A stretch of 64,000 nucleotides of DNA. Source: Mytilus galloprovincialis (lineage: Eukaryota; Mollusca; Bivalvia; Mytilida; Mytilidae). The DNA is taken from assembly GCF_965363235.1 (NCBI RefSeq), contig NC_134839.1, positions 92,399,743 through 92,463,742 on the forward strand. Reading direction: 5' to 3'. Of this stretch, positions 1-12,989 are shown in pieces. Under the pieces are notes generated by a model. The model was not told where the DNA came from. It saw only the letters and a program-made list of their open reading frames with translations, and made no database searches. The number at the start of each line of letters is the position of its first letter. Position 1 is the stretch's first letter. The position numbers and the translations under genes are program-made.

Positions 1-617
1 TGGATGAAGTCCTTAGACAACTAAACTCATCAGACGCTGTAAGCTCTTTATTAGTAAACAACAGAGTTTTAGTAATTCACTGGTATATTCATCGACAAAC
101 AATTTGCCAAAAAAGTAAAATCACATAAAATACTGATCTCCCGAGTAGAATTCCATCGGAAAATCCCTAATCACATGGCAAAATCAAATGAAAAAACACA
201 TCAAACGACTGGACAACAACTGCCATATTCCTGACTTGGTACAGGCATTTTCAAATGTAGAAAATGGTGGATTGAACCTGATTTTGTAGCGCGAAACCTC
301 TCACTTGTACAACAGTCTCATCAAATGCCGTGAGAGCAAGTGAGATCTTATTGTGATGAGAATGCTTAACACTCAATTGATTTAAAATCGGGGGACAGGT
401 GGAGGAAAAAACAATTGTTGAATCTGCACTTCAGAGAGAACAATCAATTTATCGAATAACTACTTATCCTTGTTTCTAAATTCCTTTCAATTTTTTAATT
501 AAGGTTGATTCTTAACTATAAAGATGAACGAATTAAAGCAAAAGTTAATACATCCGCTAAAGAATGTTTTTTATGAAATATTTCGTAAATAAAAATACTT
601 CACCTATTACTTTTCAG
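1..617. other. Intron sequence upstream of the first visible receptor exon
   Basis: No coding exon is seen here. Positions about 112-350 are a minus-strand copy of a dispersed mussel repeat (tail type 1, see 40953-42405). The stretch ends in a pyrimidine-rich acceptor with AG at 616-617. Confidence 0.6.
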
Positions 618-3600
618 TCTTGGTGGTGTAAACTTGTCCATGCCTTGTTCTTCTATATTTTGGTAGCAAACTACATGTGGATCTTTGTCGAGGGAATATA
701 TCTGCATACACTGATATTTGTTACAACTTTTCACAATATATCCCATAAAATGTTCAGAGTACTAATTGTTTTGGGATGGGGTAAGTAATTATAAACAAAC
801 TGTTGAACATTTGACTAAAAAGAACACAAAAAATATCGAATGCATAGATTGAAGTGTGTATTCAGTCGTTTCTATAGACCATATTAACATATATTCTCTA
901 ATAACAATGAATTACAATAAAGCCTTGTTTCCTCTCCCCAAATCTATGTTATTGAATTCTATCAGCTCCAAAGCAATGACTGCTTGGCCTTTATTTTTTT
1001 ATTATTTTAATCCAGAGGTTGTACATTCCAGTGGTAGTTAAACATATTAATTAAACAGTAAAAAAAAGAGAGGCAGACGATACAAAAAGGGAAATTCAAA
1101 CGTGTACGAAGAAATACAGCCTACAAAACACTACATTAAATTGATGACTGAGCAAAATGAACTAACCTTGATTGAAATCAAGTGCCCCAAAAGTATACTC
1201 TGTCCTATTGCACGTGGTAAATGAAAATGGACCACAGCTAACCTCGATTGAAATCAAGTGCCCCTAAAAGTGTAATCTGCCCTATTGCACGTGGTAAATG
1301 AAAATGAACCACAACTAACCTCGATTGAAATCAAGTGCCCCAAATGTGTACGTATATGCACGTGGTAAATGAAAATGAACCACAACTAACCTCGATTAAA
1401 ATCAAGTGCCCAAAAGTGTACGTATACTCTGCCCTATTGCATGTGGTAAATGCATAAATTTGGTGTAATATCATATGAAAGGATCTTCTTGTGATATTTA
1501 CGTGTGATCACAGGTTTTCCTCGCGCTTATGCTATGTAGTTGTCATTTACTTACTAGTGTGGTCATCGCTAAGGTTATTGCATACGAAAATGCTGTCGGA
1601 TAATGAGATAACGGGAGGACTGTTCAATAGCAGTAATTTTTTTATTTCTATTTCTTACAGAATATAAAGGATTTTCGTTTAAAAAAGTCCATGAAATGTT
1701 TTATTGTAAAACTTAGCCATTGAACATGAAACGTATTATAACCCTTTTTAATTCAAAGTTTCGTATGACTTTAATAAAAGCATCAGTTGCATGCCGCTTG
1801 TAAATAGCTATAACTCAATTAAGCGAACACAAATCCGGGGAACAAACTAAAACAGAGAGAAACACGTTAACTATAAGAGGGAAACAACGAAACAACAGGA
1901 ACACTGAACTACAACAAAAGCAAACGATAACATACATAGAAATAGATTCTAGATAACAACTGCCATATTCCTCACTTGATGGTCATACGATCGTTTCGCT
2001 CTCTCAAGAAGAAAAAGCTAACATTTTGAACAAATAATTCATTACAGTCAATTTACTCATAGAATTAAAGTTCCGAAGGAATGACTTTTACTTTACCACT
2101 GGGAATGTTTTGGCTCAAATGCACCCTTGGAAGCAAGAACAAGACAAACAATCATAATTTAGTATTTGGGTTAATAGTGATAGTGTCTATGACTTTCATT
2201 ATATCTTTACAATATATTTCAGTATCTCCTATTATCTGTGTTATGCCATGGGTAATTGTAAGAGTTATACATGAGGACACATTGTAAGTTATACTAATTG
2301 TTATTCAAATGAATTCTAAAAAAATGCGCATAAGTTAATTAATTATAATATTTTTAAATTCATTCTTTTTAATGTACTTCGACAAAAAGTAAAACAGAAT
2401 ATAGAAATTAATTTAAAACATTATTTTCAATCTGGTTGTTTGTTCGTTGAAGATTTTTTTAGCTGGTACACAGTATTTTGCAATAATCTCAATGATGAGT
2501 AATTCATTACAAAAACCTTTGCCAATCACATTTTCTTCTTAGAAAAATAGTTTGTTGTGATCTGAAAAATGCAATGAAACAATTACAGGATGCACGTCAA
2601 TGAAGTAAAATGTATGACTGTGATAAATTACTTGTTGAATCGGTTAATTAAATAACTGAAACAACAACTATTGTTTTGTTAATAGATGTTGGAATTTGCA
2701 TAATCAAGATAATGGTTTCCATTGGATTTTACAGGGACCGATCATAGCAACTTTATCCGTGAGTGTCTAATAAATCATTTATTGTCATAATATACCATAT
2801 GCACATGTTTCAAGATTCTTTCCATCAGCTCAGTGCTGTAGTTAAATACATTTAGTATTTTTGAAGACCTTCATGCATTCGTTATTATAAAAAATGGAAC
2901 ATTGAATGATTGATTGATGGATGATTGGTGTCCTGTGGCAAAAATAGCATTCATTACGAAGGATGATTATATCTGTACGAAACATGAATATTTCTTGTCT
3001 TGTACTAAACCGACATGCCAAGTAATTTATATCGTGCTATCTCACAGGCAAAACAAAAGTTAGACACATATATTACATAAGAATGATTCAGTTCTTTATA
3101 AAAGAGGGACGAAAGATACCAGAGGGACAGTCACGCTCATAAATCGAAAATTAACTGATAATGCCATGGTTAAAAATGAATAGGACAAACAGACAAACAG
3201 ACAAACAATAGCACACATGACACAACATAGAAAACTAAAGAATAGACAACACCAACCCTACCAAAAACTAGGGGTGATCTCAGGTGCTCCGGAAGGGTAA
3301 GCAGATCCTGTTCCAAATGTGGCATACGTCGTGTTGCTGATAAGATAACAAATCCGGTAAATAGTCTAATTCGGTAGGTCACATTTATGAAAGGGAAGAG
3401 GGTTGTAGTTACGATGAAAGGAACATATCCGATATCATTTCTGAAACGGTTATTCCATAAGTTGGCCTTCAAAACAAGATACATTGTATATATGTTCCCA
3501 GTAAAGGTAAATTCAGATGCTTCGGGCGCACTGCAATTGTAAAAAAGGGACGAAAGATACCAGAGGGACAGTCAAACTCATAAATCGAAAATAAACTGAC

Positions 3601-6534
3601 AATGCCATGGCTAAAAATGAAAAAGACAAACAGACAAACAATAGTACACATGACACTACACAGAAGACTAAAGAATAAGCAACACGAACCCCACCAAAAA
3701 CTAGGTGTGTAAAGTAATACTCGGATACACACATTTCTTTAGTAGCAACATATCGTTTATCTTATTCCTAATTGTCACCTGCTTGGAAGGGAATCAGCAT
3801 ATACTTATTTAATGCCAACTCTGTAACTCAGCCAGTTAATCGAACATTGAAAATGTTTATTTGAGTCTATTTATAATTAATGCTTCAATGAATCAAAGCT
3901 TATTTTTTTCAGGTCAATTTTTTCTTCTTCTTAAATATCATTCGGGTGTTATTTACCAAACTATCGGCGACTAATTCAAGAGACCCAAAATGTTACAGGT
4001 ATAAGACAGTTCTTTTTATCTATAATGTTTTCTAGATATTTATTATTTCAAATATGTCATCTGCGTTTTTTTGGTAATTTTATATATATAAGAAGATTTA
4101 TTACTGTTTAATTATTATTTTTTATCTATAAAACAAAACATGTTATGTTTGGAACATTAACAACTTTAAAAAGAATTTCATCTAATAAAAATTTCGCCAA
4201 TTAATATGGATAAGCCAAACTCCATATTATATAAAAAAAAAATTTAAAAAAATTGTTTTAATAAAAAAAAAAAATCATACGCATATTGAAGATACTGTGA
4301 AATTCAGTCAGTAGTACATATATAATTTCTTAGAGTTAATGCAATGTCCATTTTTGCAATCGGATATCCAATAATATCTGATCCAACATTTAGAATAAGA
4401 GGTGCATTTTACCCTCTGTAAATAAAAACAACTGTAACTACTGATGTTCAAATCGCAGTAAACAATTACGAAGAGACAAATCATGTTAACAAGTAAATGT
4501 TGAGAGAATCCCAAGAATAAACTATAACAAAAGATTGCAAATTATTTTTACAGGAAATTAGCAAAATCCACTCTTGTACTTATACCTCTATTTGGAGTAC
4601 ACTACATAATGTTCATGGCAATACCAATATGTCTTGATCCTGAGATGGAAGTTGCATGGCTGTATATAGAACTATTTTTCAGCTCATTTCAGGTAAATAA
4701 ACTTTAATTATATTTCTTAAAAGTATTACTTCATAGAAGTTCTGTTAGTATATTGTTTTACAAATTCAGTTTTAGAGGTTATATTAATACATGAAACAGT
4801 TAAAACTTGTTTGATGAATTAAAGGCAATGTGACGTACGGAACAATGAGATAGTAATTATCATTACATCAAGATATGAACATAAGGTCTTCAAAAGTATC
4901 TTATGTTTTAATTACAAAAACTGTATCTATGCCAGCAGTCATGTTTACATATAAAATCGTGCAAATCTTACTTTTTGTTACAGGGTTTTGCTGTGTCTAT
5001 GTTATTCTGCTTTACACTAGATGAGGTGAGTGAATAAAATAACCATTATATTCAAGGCGATTTGCGTCAGTCTTTTTTAAAGTGAGACCAAATCGATTTT
5101 AGTAACTGTAATCATTCATTATTTCATCTCTAGAATGTATGTCTGATTTTGCGATCTGACTTAGATGATGTTTTATAGGTGGTAGGATATCGAGTTAGTT
5201 ATCAAAGGTACCAGGCTGATAGTTTGATACGACAGACTCGCGTTTCGTCTACATAAGACTCATCGGTGACGCCCATATCGAAATAGTTAGAAAGCCAAAA
5301 AAGTACAAAGTTGAAGAGCATTGATGGCCCAAAATTCCAAAAAGGTTTTGCCAAATACGGCCAAGGTTATCTATGCCTGGGATAAGAAAATCCTTAGTTT
5401 TTCGAATAATTTATATTTTGCAAACTGTAAATTTATAAAAATGACCATGTAATTGATATTCATGTTCGAAGTGTTGACAACTGGGCTGGTGATACCCTCG
5501 GGTTTGAAACGTCCACCAGCAGTGAGATGATAACTATGTATATATGTTGCCACACTGACATGACCCTGATTATAACTACATGCAAACGATTGTCAGTTTT
5601 CCTACCGACAAACTAGACTGGCCTCTGAGCATCGCCAATAAAAAACTAATCGCCACGTAATTTTATTTGTTATGTTTTACTTTCAATGTTTTACGTTTAT
5701 TTCCAAATTAAACGTTGAAACATGTCGCAATCAGTATCTTTACACAGTTTATTGAAATCACCAGCCATAACATACTAGTAGTCCATTTCGAAATAACCGA
5801 CCATACGGTGACTTATAATTGTTAATTACTGTGTCATTTTGGTCTCTTGTGGAGAGTTGTCTCATTGGCAATTATACCACATATTCTTTTTTATATTCGT
5901 AGCAATTTGTTTTATAAAGAGGGACGATTTCTAAGTAGGACATGCTGTATATCTTGCTAAACATACTCCATGTGTACTATATAATGGCATTGTGCATATT
6001 AATTGATTTTGCAATTTCTGATTGTGCCGTAGAGGTGTTATGATAATTAAAAGTAAAAGTAGTTGTCAGATACCATACAATGTAGGCTTTTCTACAACAT
6101 GAATAAAGTTGTTTTCTTTTGCAAACAAAAAGAAAGAATCAAATTAAAAACTAAATAATTGGTCTACTGGTTTAAAAACTATAGTTAAAATCATTCTTGC
6201 CTTCTAGGTAAAATCTGAAATAAAGAAACACTGGCAAAGACACATGTTACGAAGACAAAGTATGACATCAACGCGTTCAACACGGACATTTTCTGTGCAG
6301 TCTTCTGGGTCAGGACATGAGCAAGAGTCACCAACTTACAAACGGCAGAACGGGTTATCACTCATTACTTGTAATAGTTTAGAAAAAGCCATTACAAATT
6401 ACGATACAGAGACAGAACTTTATCATAATAATAGTGAAGAAAACGATGGTCTTTATTTTGATTCATCTGTAAAATTAAAGGATGACAATGAAAATATGCC
6501 ACTATTTTCCAGCGAAATAGCAACAGTTTTATGA
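618..6534 (+). CDS. Class B (secretin-family) GPCR, PTH-receptor-like, 3' part
   Basis: Seven exons join in frame: 618-780, 2223-2283, 2686-2758, 3913-3998, 4554-4692, 4984-5025 and 6208-6534. All have AG acceptors and GT donors (mostly GTAAGT/GTGAGT), and together they give 296 residues plus a stop. The protein runs from TM3 to the C-terminus: the TM3 Cys before [14 protein letters not shown], the partner Cys-Trp of extracellular loop 2 (TLCWNL), TM5 ending in [12 protein letters not shown]6 [20 protein letters not shown]7 [14 protein letters not shown], then VKSEIKKHW and a Ser/Thr-rich tail of about 100 residues. These are family B hallmarks. The RVL.TKL..TN stretch and the TM6 wording most resemble vertebrate PTH receptors, but VIP/PACAP/CRF-type receptors share much of this. 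The ligand domain and TM1-2 must lie upstream of the window. Such receptors bind peptide hormones at the plasma membrane and signal through G proteins. The ligand here is unknown. Confidence 0.88.
1157..1452. repeat. Tandem repeat, ~75-bp unit, four copies
   Basis: Four successive diverged copies share the words AACCTCGATTGAAATCAAG, GCACGTGGTAAATGAAAATG and AACCACA. Each contains the short imperfect palindrome CTTGATTGAAATCAAG. The array lies in the intron between the first two visible receptor exons. Confidence 0.8.
1805..1978 (-). repeat. Dispersed repeat, tail type 3 (partial)
   Basis: Shares the words TCCGGGGAACAAACTAAAAC, GGGAAACAACGAAACAACAG and AACTGCCATATTCCT with copies at 8020-8490 and 45130-45460. 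It lies in the same receptor intron. Confidence 0.6.
3098..3487 (-). mobile_element. RT-element 3' end (tail type 2 with RT C-terminal stub)
   Basis: Read on the minus strand, the segment begins with [12 protein letters not shown] followed by a stop. This matches the last residues of the reverse transcriptase seen at 9504-9653 and 48436-48563. A non-coding tail follows, ending in GTCCCTCTGGTATCTTTCG. The long minus-strand reading frames here are by-products of this repeat. It is a 5'-truncated copy inside a receptor intron. Confidence 0.65.
3538..3712 (-). repeat. Second, partial copy of tail type 2
   Basis: Nearly the same sequence as the distal part of 3098-3404 (GGGACGAAAGATACCAGAGG, CAATGCCATGG, CCAAAAACTAGG) in the same orientation, 440 bp downstream. 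Confidence 0.75.
5190..5560. repeat. Dispersed repeat E
   Basis: Contains TTTCGTCTACATAAGACTCA, GAAGAGCATTGATG, GGCTGGTGATACCCT and GTCCACCAGCAG. A long second copy is at 26320-26620. Shorter pieces lie at 8565-8770, 13150-13275, 15715-15850, 19150-19275 and 43800-43960. Class unknown; probably a short non-autonomous element. It is in the last receptor intron. Confidence 0.65.
5825..5895 (+). repeat. Dispersed repeat F (end piece)
   Basis: Carries TTTTGGTCTCTTGTGGAGAG and GTCTCATTGGCAATTATACC, also found at 36945-37030 and 38340-38415. It lies in the last receptor intron. Confidence 0.6.
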
Positions 6535-8019
6535 GGATCAAAATCAACTTGAACATTATTATTTCCAATCAACAACTTTGTTTATTTACACTGCTATGAA
6601 TAGTTGGCAGATTGTGAAATCACTCAGCGTACCATTTGAATTGTATTTTTCAGTGTAATTTTAAAATGCTTTGACTGTAATGTAATTTTATAAGTATCCA
6701 ATGCTTATCTTAGACGACTTTGAAATCATCGAGGAAATACAAAAGTGTTTATGTCTAATCTGTACTTAAAGTTTCATGTATTCATTTAGTCATTTGTTTG
6801 ACTATAGTTGTATAGACACATGTATTTGGATGTATATTTATCATTTTATGCATATATACATACATATTCTTTATGTATATGAATTTGTTTGTTTTGATAC
6901 AAAATATAAATACAATTTTAAAATGATAATGAAACTGCTAGTTAGGTGATATTTCCAGTATTTATTCATTGTCGCATGTTTTTTTTTGGCGCCACATCAC
7001 AAAAAAATATGAAGATACAAAGTATGTCTTTCTTGTCAGATTGTGGCGTTCAAACTGAATTGTTATCTCAAGCACTTAATCAGTAAGTGGCGAGTTAATC
7101 AGAGTCTAATCGAAATGTCGTTGTCTCTATTAGACATCTAGTAAATACATTAGAAAAATAGCATTTTTGTTTGTACACACCGTTTCTTCACAAGAAGTAA
7201 CAGTTTTACAGTATCCATAATCTTTAACATATCACACTTCAATCAATTTAACACAGATACACCCTCAACTTCTAAGATCAACTCCGGTTTTTCAGTTCTC
7301 ACTGACTTATAGTGTAATAATTTTTATTCATAACATATGATTTCGAACCCTTCTACTATCTTTCTCTATAGGGTGTTTGCTAGTTTGATTTACAATAACA
7401 ACATCTTTAGAAAACAAGATATTATAGAAAGTATCTAAGAAATAATATAAAGGGAACCCACGGAACCCCGCAACTCGCTTGCGATTGCTGTTGTCAGTGT
7501 AAAAGTGTTGCCAATAGCGTAAAAAGGGACTCGGTTTAATACGTAAAATATTTTTAAAAAATCAGTTGTTTTCTTCAATTGCTATCTCTAAATATTAGAT
7601 TCAGATTAATTAACAATCCATGAAGGTTTACAAATTGATACATACTGTATGTAAATATCAACTGCAAAACACTTTGTCAACCCATAAGTAAATACTGAAA
7701 AAGGACCACGATATATATTTTAAAATGTTTTATCTCGTTATAAAATCATCAAAAAATCTGTCCTTCATTTCAGAATATTCCATAACGGTTCCTTCTATCA
7801 GAAAAAAACATAAAAATGGCTAAACAAATATTTTTATGAAAAGTATATCAGAATTACCAAAATCCAATGTTAATTTTTAAAGTTCATAAAAAAACTGACA
7901 TAAACTTGTATTGAAACTTTCCTTTGATCATAATAAGTTTCTCTCCAATTAACGTGCGATTAAAAAAAATGTGATACATGAAAACATTATACTGCATCTA
8001 AATTTTTAAGTCCATACAT
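6535..8019. other. Receptor 3' UTR, then non-coding sequence
   Basis: The receptor stop codon is at 6532-6534. No clear AATAAA is seen within the next several hundred bases; only variants such as AATATAAA near 6901. Beyond that I see AT-rich sequence with no gene or recognisable repeat. Confidence 0.5.
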
Positions 8020-8490
8020 ATATCATATAAATAAAGGCAACAGTAGTATACCGCTGTTCAAAACTCGTAAATTGATGGACAAAAACAAAATCGGGGTAAC
8101 AAACTAAAACTGAGGGAAACGCATTAAATATAAGAGGAAAACAACGACACAACATTAAATTGTAACACAAACGGACTAAGCATAAGACAAAATCCGATGA
8201 GAATAACAAATATAACATTAAAACCAAATACATGAATTTGGGATAGAAAAGTACCGTGACACGTCTTATAGTAATGTGAATTCACACTCAAATATAAGAG
8301 AAAAACAAACGACACAACGGAAACACAACGTTTAAATGTAACACACACATAAACGAACTATAACATAACAATGGCCATATTCCTGACTTGGTACAGGACA
8401 TTTTTAAAGAAAACAATGGTGGGTTGAACCTGGTTTCGTGGCATGCCAAACCTCCCGCTTTAATGGCAATGTTTAATATAACATTAAAAT
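8020..8490 (-). repeat. Dispersed repeat, tail type 3
   Basis: Contains CAACAGTAGTATACCGCTGT, ACTAAAACTGAGGGAAACGC, CATATTCCTGACTTGG and AACCTGGTTTCGTGG. It matches 45130-45460, with an inverted piece at 19280-19375. The layout resembles tail types 1 and 2, so it may be the 3' end of another RT-element family. Reading frames on the minus strand here are not genes. Confidence 0.6.
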
Positions 8491-8564
8491 GACAACATTA
8501 CATGACTACAATACAAATAAATAAGAGAACATATTAGACAAAGAAACACATGAATAATAGCTAA

Positions 8565-8770
8565 AAAAAGGCACCAGGTTTAAAATTCAATACGCCAGAA
8601 GCGCGCCTCGTCCACCAAAGACTTACAAGTGACGCCCAGATATAAAAGTTCGAAAGTCAAAACCAGTACAAAGTTGTACAGCACTGAGGATCAACGTTCA
8701 AAAAGGTTGTGCCAAATACGGCTAGGGTTTTCTACTTGGGATAAGAACATCCTTACTATTTACAACAATT
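8565..8770. repeat. Dispersed repeat E (partial)
   Basis: Shares CGTCCACCAAAGACTTACAA-type sequence, GTACAAAGTTGTACAGCACT and GCCAAATACGGC with 5190-5560. Confidence 0.55.
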
Positions 8771-9269
8771 CATGATAAATTGCAAGTAAATTCTATCAAA
8801 TTTTTGTGAATATAAAAGATAAACATGATAAAACTGAAGTATTAAATAATTACAGAAAACAAAACCCGGATACATTACATAAACCAACACAAAAAATATA
8901 CGAAGTGGTGAAAATGCACAAAAAATGACGTCACATTTGAAATACGGAAAACTGGAAACACATATATGTCTAAAAAAAACTTTTACCACAGATGCAAATG
9001 TTGAAATGTTGATACATAGAGATGGAAAGTTCGCAACTCACTTCAACTAATAAATGAACTTCCCTGGCTCAAAAGAATGTCCGAGGATAAGACTTTTCCC
9101 TTTATCGTTGTTAAATATTTGAGTTAAAACGACAGTGATGAACAATGAAAAAGTTTTTTTTTTTTAACTTTGGATTACTTTGTGATAAACTGGTGGTAAT
9201 TTATAGTTTGGTTTGCTTTGATGAATGTATTATTTTCTATGTTTTGTTTTTTTGTATAAATATTAGTCT

Positions 9270-9360
9270 TTTGTTGCATTCTTTTTTGTTATGGCGTTGT
9301 CAGATAAATTTCAACTTATAAGTTTGAATGTCCCTATAGTATCTTTCGCCTCAATTTTGG
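9270..9360 (+). repeat. Tail type 2 fragment
   Basis: Short end piece with TGTCCCTATAGTATCTTTCG, the same end as 48780-48845. Confidence 0.5.
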
Positions 9361-9503
9361 ATATTTTATAGGTTGCATTTCTGTAAAAACAGGCAAGGTA
9401 ATTTCCCAAAAAAAAAAAACCGTTACGGTTTAAACTGTACCACTTAAATTAGAAATTTCGTAAACAATCATATCCTAGAATAGAAAAATATGCTCTACCC
9501 CTC

Positions 9504-9690
9504 CTTTCACTTAATGATAGAGGGTTGCTGCTCGCAAGGAAGCTATTAAACCAAGAGTTCCAAATGGTGAAGTTGAAATCATCCCTTCGTAAATTTTACG
9601 GACGCCATCATGAGTTGGTTGACCGTTATGGAATAACCGTTTCCCTCTCATGAATGTGACCTACCGAATTAGACTATTTAACTTTTGTCT
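9504..9690 (+). mobile_element. RT-element remnant: reverse transcriptase C-terminus and start of tail type 2
   Basis: An open frame reads RGLLLARKLLNQEFQMVK and then LKSSLRKFYGRHHELVDRYG, stopping at 9651-9653. The sequence then continues with GAATGTGACCTACCGAATTA, as in 3350-3390 (inverted) and 48580-48600. The protein matches the end of the RT segment at 41185-41466. It resembles the region behind the RT core of Penelope-like elements, but the class is not certain. Confidence 0.65.
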
Positions 9691-10870
9691 CTATGAGATA
9701 AAACATAGAGATCATATCTGGGAAACATTATATAAAAAAAACAAAATACCTATGAATAGTATGTATCTCCCAAAAGAGTCTTGGTTTATTAAACAGCTGT
9801 ATTTACAAAAAAAAAACTTTAGACAGCTATCTATTACTGAAAACTGTAGGCTGGCTGAGGATGTATTTGGGTTTTTTTTGTCGCAGTATAGCTATTATTT
9901 GAGTACATGTATCTTCAAAGTCAGTTTATTAGAAGAGTTAAACTTATTTTTGCCAATTATATAATACATTTTAATATTCTGCTCTTTTTATCAACGAATC
10001 ACAACCGAGAGACCACTATAGCAAATTTAGGTTTCATCAAAACGATAAAGGCTACACATGACGAGATAATTTCACACATGAACCAACATTAACAGTTAGA
10101 GAGATGCACTATGTTAATTTTGTTTTGACAAAATCTTTGTAACATACGTAACAGAAAAAAGTAATAGAAATCACAATCTGATTAGGATTTACTTCTAAGT
10201 TGTAAGGAAGTCATATATTATTGCAATACAGTTTTTTGATTGTATGATCAATTTTATGCGATATAGATATAAAATATTATTAATATTATATTAATTAGAG
10301 ACAACTTTTGTTTACAAAATATGGAGCGAAAACAAATATGAGAAACATTTGATTGAATAAAAGTTCATCTTATTTTAGTAAACTTGTTTAAACACGAAAT
10401 AGAAATTAATAAAAGGTAAGTAAAACGACCATTTATCGATTACCGGTTTGACGTGAATACTTCACAAAAGTCCTTAATTTAAGTCCGTGTTGATCACAGA
10501 GAGTAAATATAAAACAATGATTCCCCTGTAAATATTTGAAGATCCTTAAATTCCTTACAATGTATTAATAACCTGAATCACACAGAAAATATTCAATGTT
10601 TCTTCCTGTATGAGTTCCCATGATCTGATCTAAAAAGGGTGGAAAGATCAACTGAATAATCTGGATCCATCGAATAAAACTTTAAGAACAGTGTTGTTAA
10701 TTAACTTATGATAGAAACCTGGATCAACAATCGAGATTTCTAAACATTTTAGTCTTTTGTAGACTTTAAAAATTTATGTTTGTGAACATGTCGGTGTTTG
10801 TTATTAATTAGAAATAAACCCAATGTCAGGTTTACCACAAGATCAGACTTTCTGATATTTCTATACGAAT
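9691..10870. other. Non-coding sequence
   Basis: AT-rich sequence. The frame at 9650-9964 begins inside the repeat tail and shows no recognisable domain. I see no gene. Confidence 0.4.
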
Positions 10871-10880
10871 GCACTTTTGA

Positions 10881-11311
10881 TATAGGTGGCACGGTAGTAT
10901 TTGCATTCCAGAATTTAGGTTGCTCTTTTGTGTACCCTACTTAGGTTAATGTATCTAAACAGTGCGATTGGACAAAACATACAGTATCAACCGAACTTAC
11001 TTTCCCAAACTGAGGGATGAATCAGGTGTAGAAAATACATACAGATGAAAATGAATTTTTGAGAATTTTTTTTAATTTTGTATTCACTGCACCATAAAAG
11101 ATCTAAAAGTACTAGTGGCCTTAGGCTTTTAAAAACAGCAAAAAAAGTAAACGGTCATGATACACATTCAAATTCATTTCTGAATAGTAAAATGAAAGTA
11201 CTTCAGTTAACTGTGAATGTAGAATTTTTTGCAGTGTTAGAAAGTGGTGAAAATTCTAAAAAGGCTATCATTATCCCTTATGGGCCAGGAAATACTACCG
11301 TGCCACCTATA
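10881..11311. mobile_element. MITE-like element with ~22-bp terminal inverted repeats
   Basis: Left end TATAGGTGGCACGGTAGTAT; the right end is its exact reverse complement over about 22 bp. The flanks GCACTTTTGA (10871-10880) and GCACCTTCTA (11312-11321) match 8 of 10, as expected for an old target duplication of hAT or Mutator length. No transposase is seen, and the 84-codon frame at 11078-11332 is internal to it. Confidence 0.75.
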
Positions 11312-12228
11312 GCACCTTCTAAAAATAAATAGTTTTACAAAGACAAGATAATTAATTTTTTTAATTACAGGTAAAACATAATAAATAGAACGAAAGTTGC
11401 AATGCTCCACAAACAAAACACGTATATTTTTCAAGAGTACTTTACTGTTTCAAATTGTACTTGTATCGTGTGTTGACAAATTAACTATAAAGATTGCATA
11501 ATGATGTTTTAATATTCTGTTACACGCTAATTCTACTTGACATGCAAATATGTGTATAAAAGTAGGCAAATGGTTACTCTTTTAGCATCTGTATTAATGC
11601 AAATGTATTTACTGCATGTTGTCAGTTTAAAATGTTGATCAGTCATAAGAACATACATGTCATATCAAACAGCTTTGTAGATATATTAATCATGTATAAG
11701 GGGCGTTATTTCTGAGATAACCTAATTCCATTATAATAAAATTTTAAAACTTATTCAATGTTGTACTTTCCATTGTGGCACAAAAGCGACATTGATTAAA
11801 AGTTTCGTGCTTTTGTTTCGTGTTTTACTGTGTAGATAACAGTTTTTCCTCCATTCTTACATTTCTTATTTATAGTTTATCTCGACCTTCTTAGCTGTTT
11901 TATTTTAAGCTCCTGGACATCAGATATATTTGGCTCTCCAAACTTTTCATTTCAACTGCATGTATAAAGTAGCTTTATTTTGTTATCACTGGGTTTGATA
12001 CTTCATATAATTGACTGTTATTCCTTGACACCGCAAAACCAATGTTAAGAAATCTGTATAGGTGTAGTAACACCAAACCATGATACGTCACAGCCGGTTG
12101 TATACGAAAATAGGTTGAAAAAAATATTTCCTTGAATTTGACAGAAGGTAATTAATCCTTCATTTTATTGCAGTAAAACATACCTGTTTCATAAGCATAC
12201 GTTTTCGGTATTTCAAAGCAACATTATC

Positions 12229-12257
<29 letters not shown>
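12229..12257 (+). repeat. T9-G20 homopolymer tract
   Basis: Nine T are followed by 20 uninterrupted G, which is striking in such AT-rich DNA. The exact length may be uncertain in the assembly. Confidence 0.85.
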
Positions 12258-12261
<4 letters not shown>

Positions 12262-12989
12262 AGAATATTTTGTAAACTTGAGGTTACATGGTTCCTAAAG
12301 CTTGTACATAGGTTAAATAAGAGGAGAAACTTGATTGGTTCACTTCCAGTGATGGATATTTTCTTATATGCATTGAAATGTTATGTGAATTTTTTTCTTT
12401 AGTACTGGACAGGATAAAACTTTACTCATGCCAAGTATTTCTTTATTTGAAACAAAGATAAATTCTGCACAATTTTCGGAAAAGTGCATTTTTAACAAAG
12501 AATCATAGGGAAAATCAATGGTGGTATTACATCTATAACGTTTACTGGTCTAATTTAAATCATTAATACATTAATATTGCACAGCAAAAAATTATATGAA
12601 CATTTCATCTTCATTTTTTTTTATTGTAATAATCCTGTATTCGCTTCCAAGTCTTTTGGTATGGCTGATGTTCAGTTTTCCATAATCGTTTTGCATTGTT
12701 TTTACAAGTATTCTTATACATGATATCAGTATGTTTAAGACTTTTGAATGATTTAAAATATAACTTTCCAAAATCATATTACAAAACTAAATGTGTCGGA
12801 ACGATACGATTGGAACCGTCTCAAAAAGTTGAAAAATCTGCAATTTCATCAAATCATGGGGACACAAACATGCATGGATAGTATCCAGCTCTCAAGACCA
12901 ATACTTGTTTGATAAAACATTTCCTTAATCAATGAGTAGTTTAATTTCAAACTTTCAGCAAACAGGAACAGTATGTACTGAAGATCTAA

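Noticed and set aside
3170-3734. Overlapping minus-strand frames of 73-104 codons with hydrophobic content
   Set aside because: They are translations of repeat tail type 2; the apparent hydrophobicity comes from T-rich repeat sequence.
9650-9964. 104-codon frame beginning [10 protein letters not shown]
   Set aside because: The start is repeat tail (also at 3372-3390 inverted) and the rest has no domain or splice support.
11078-11332. 84-codon frame
   Set aside because: Inside, and reaching past, the inverted-repeat element 10881-11311.
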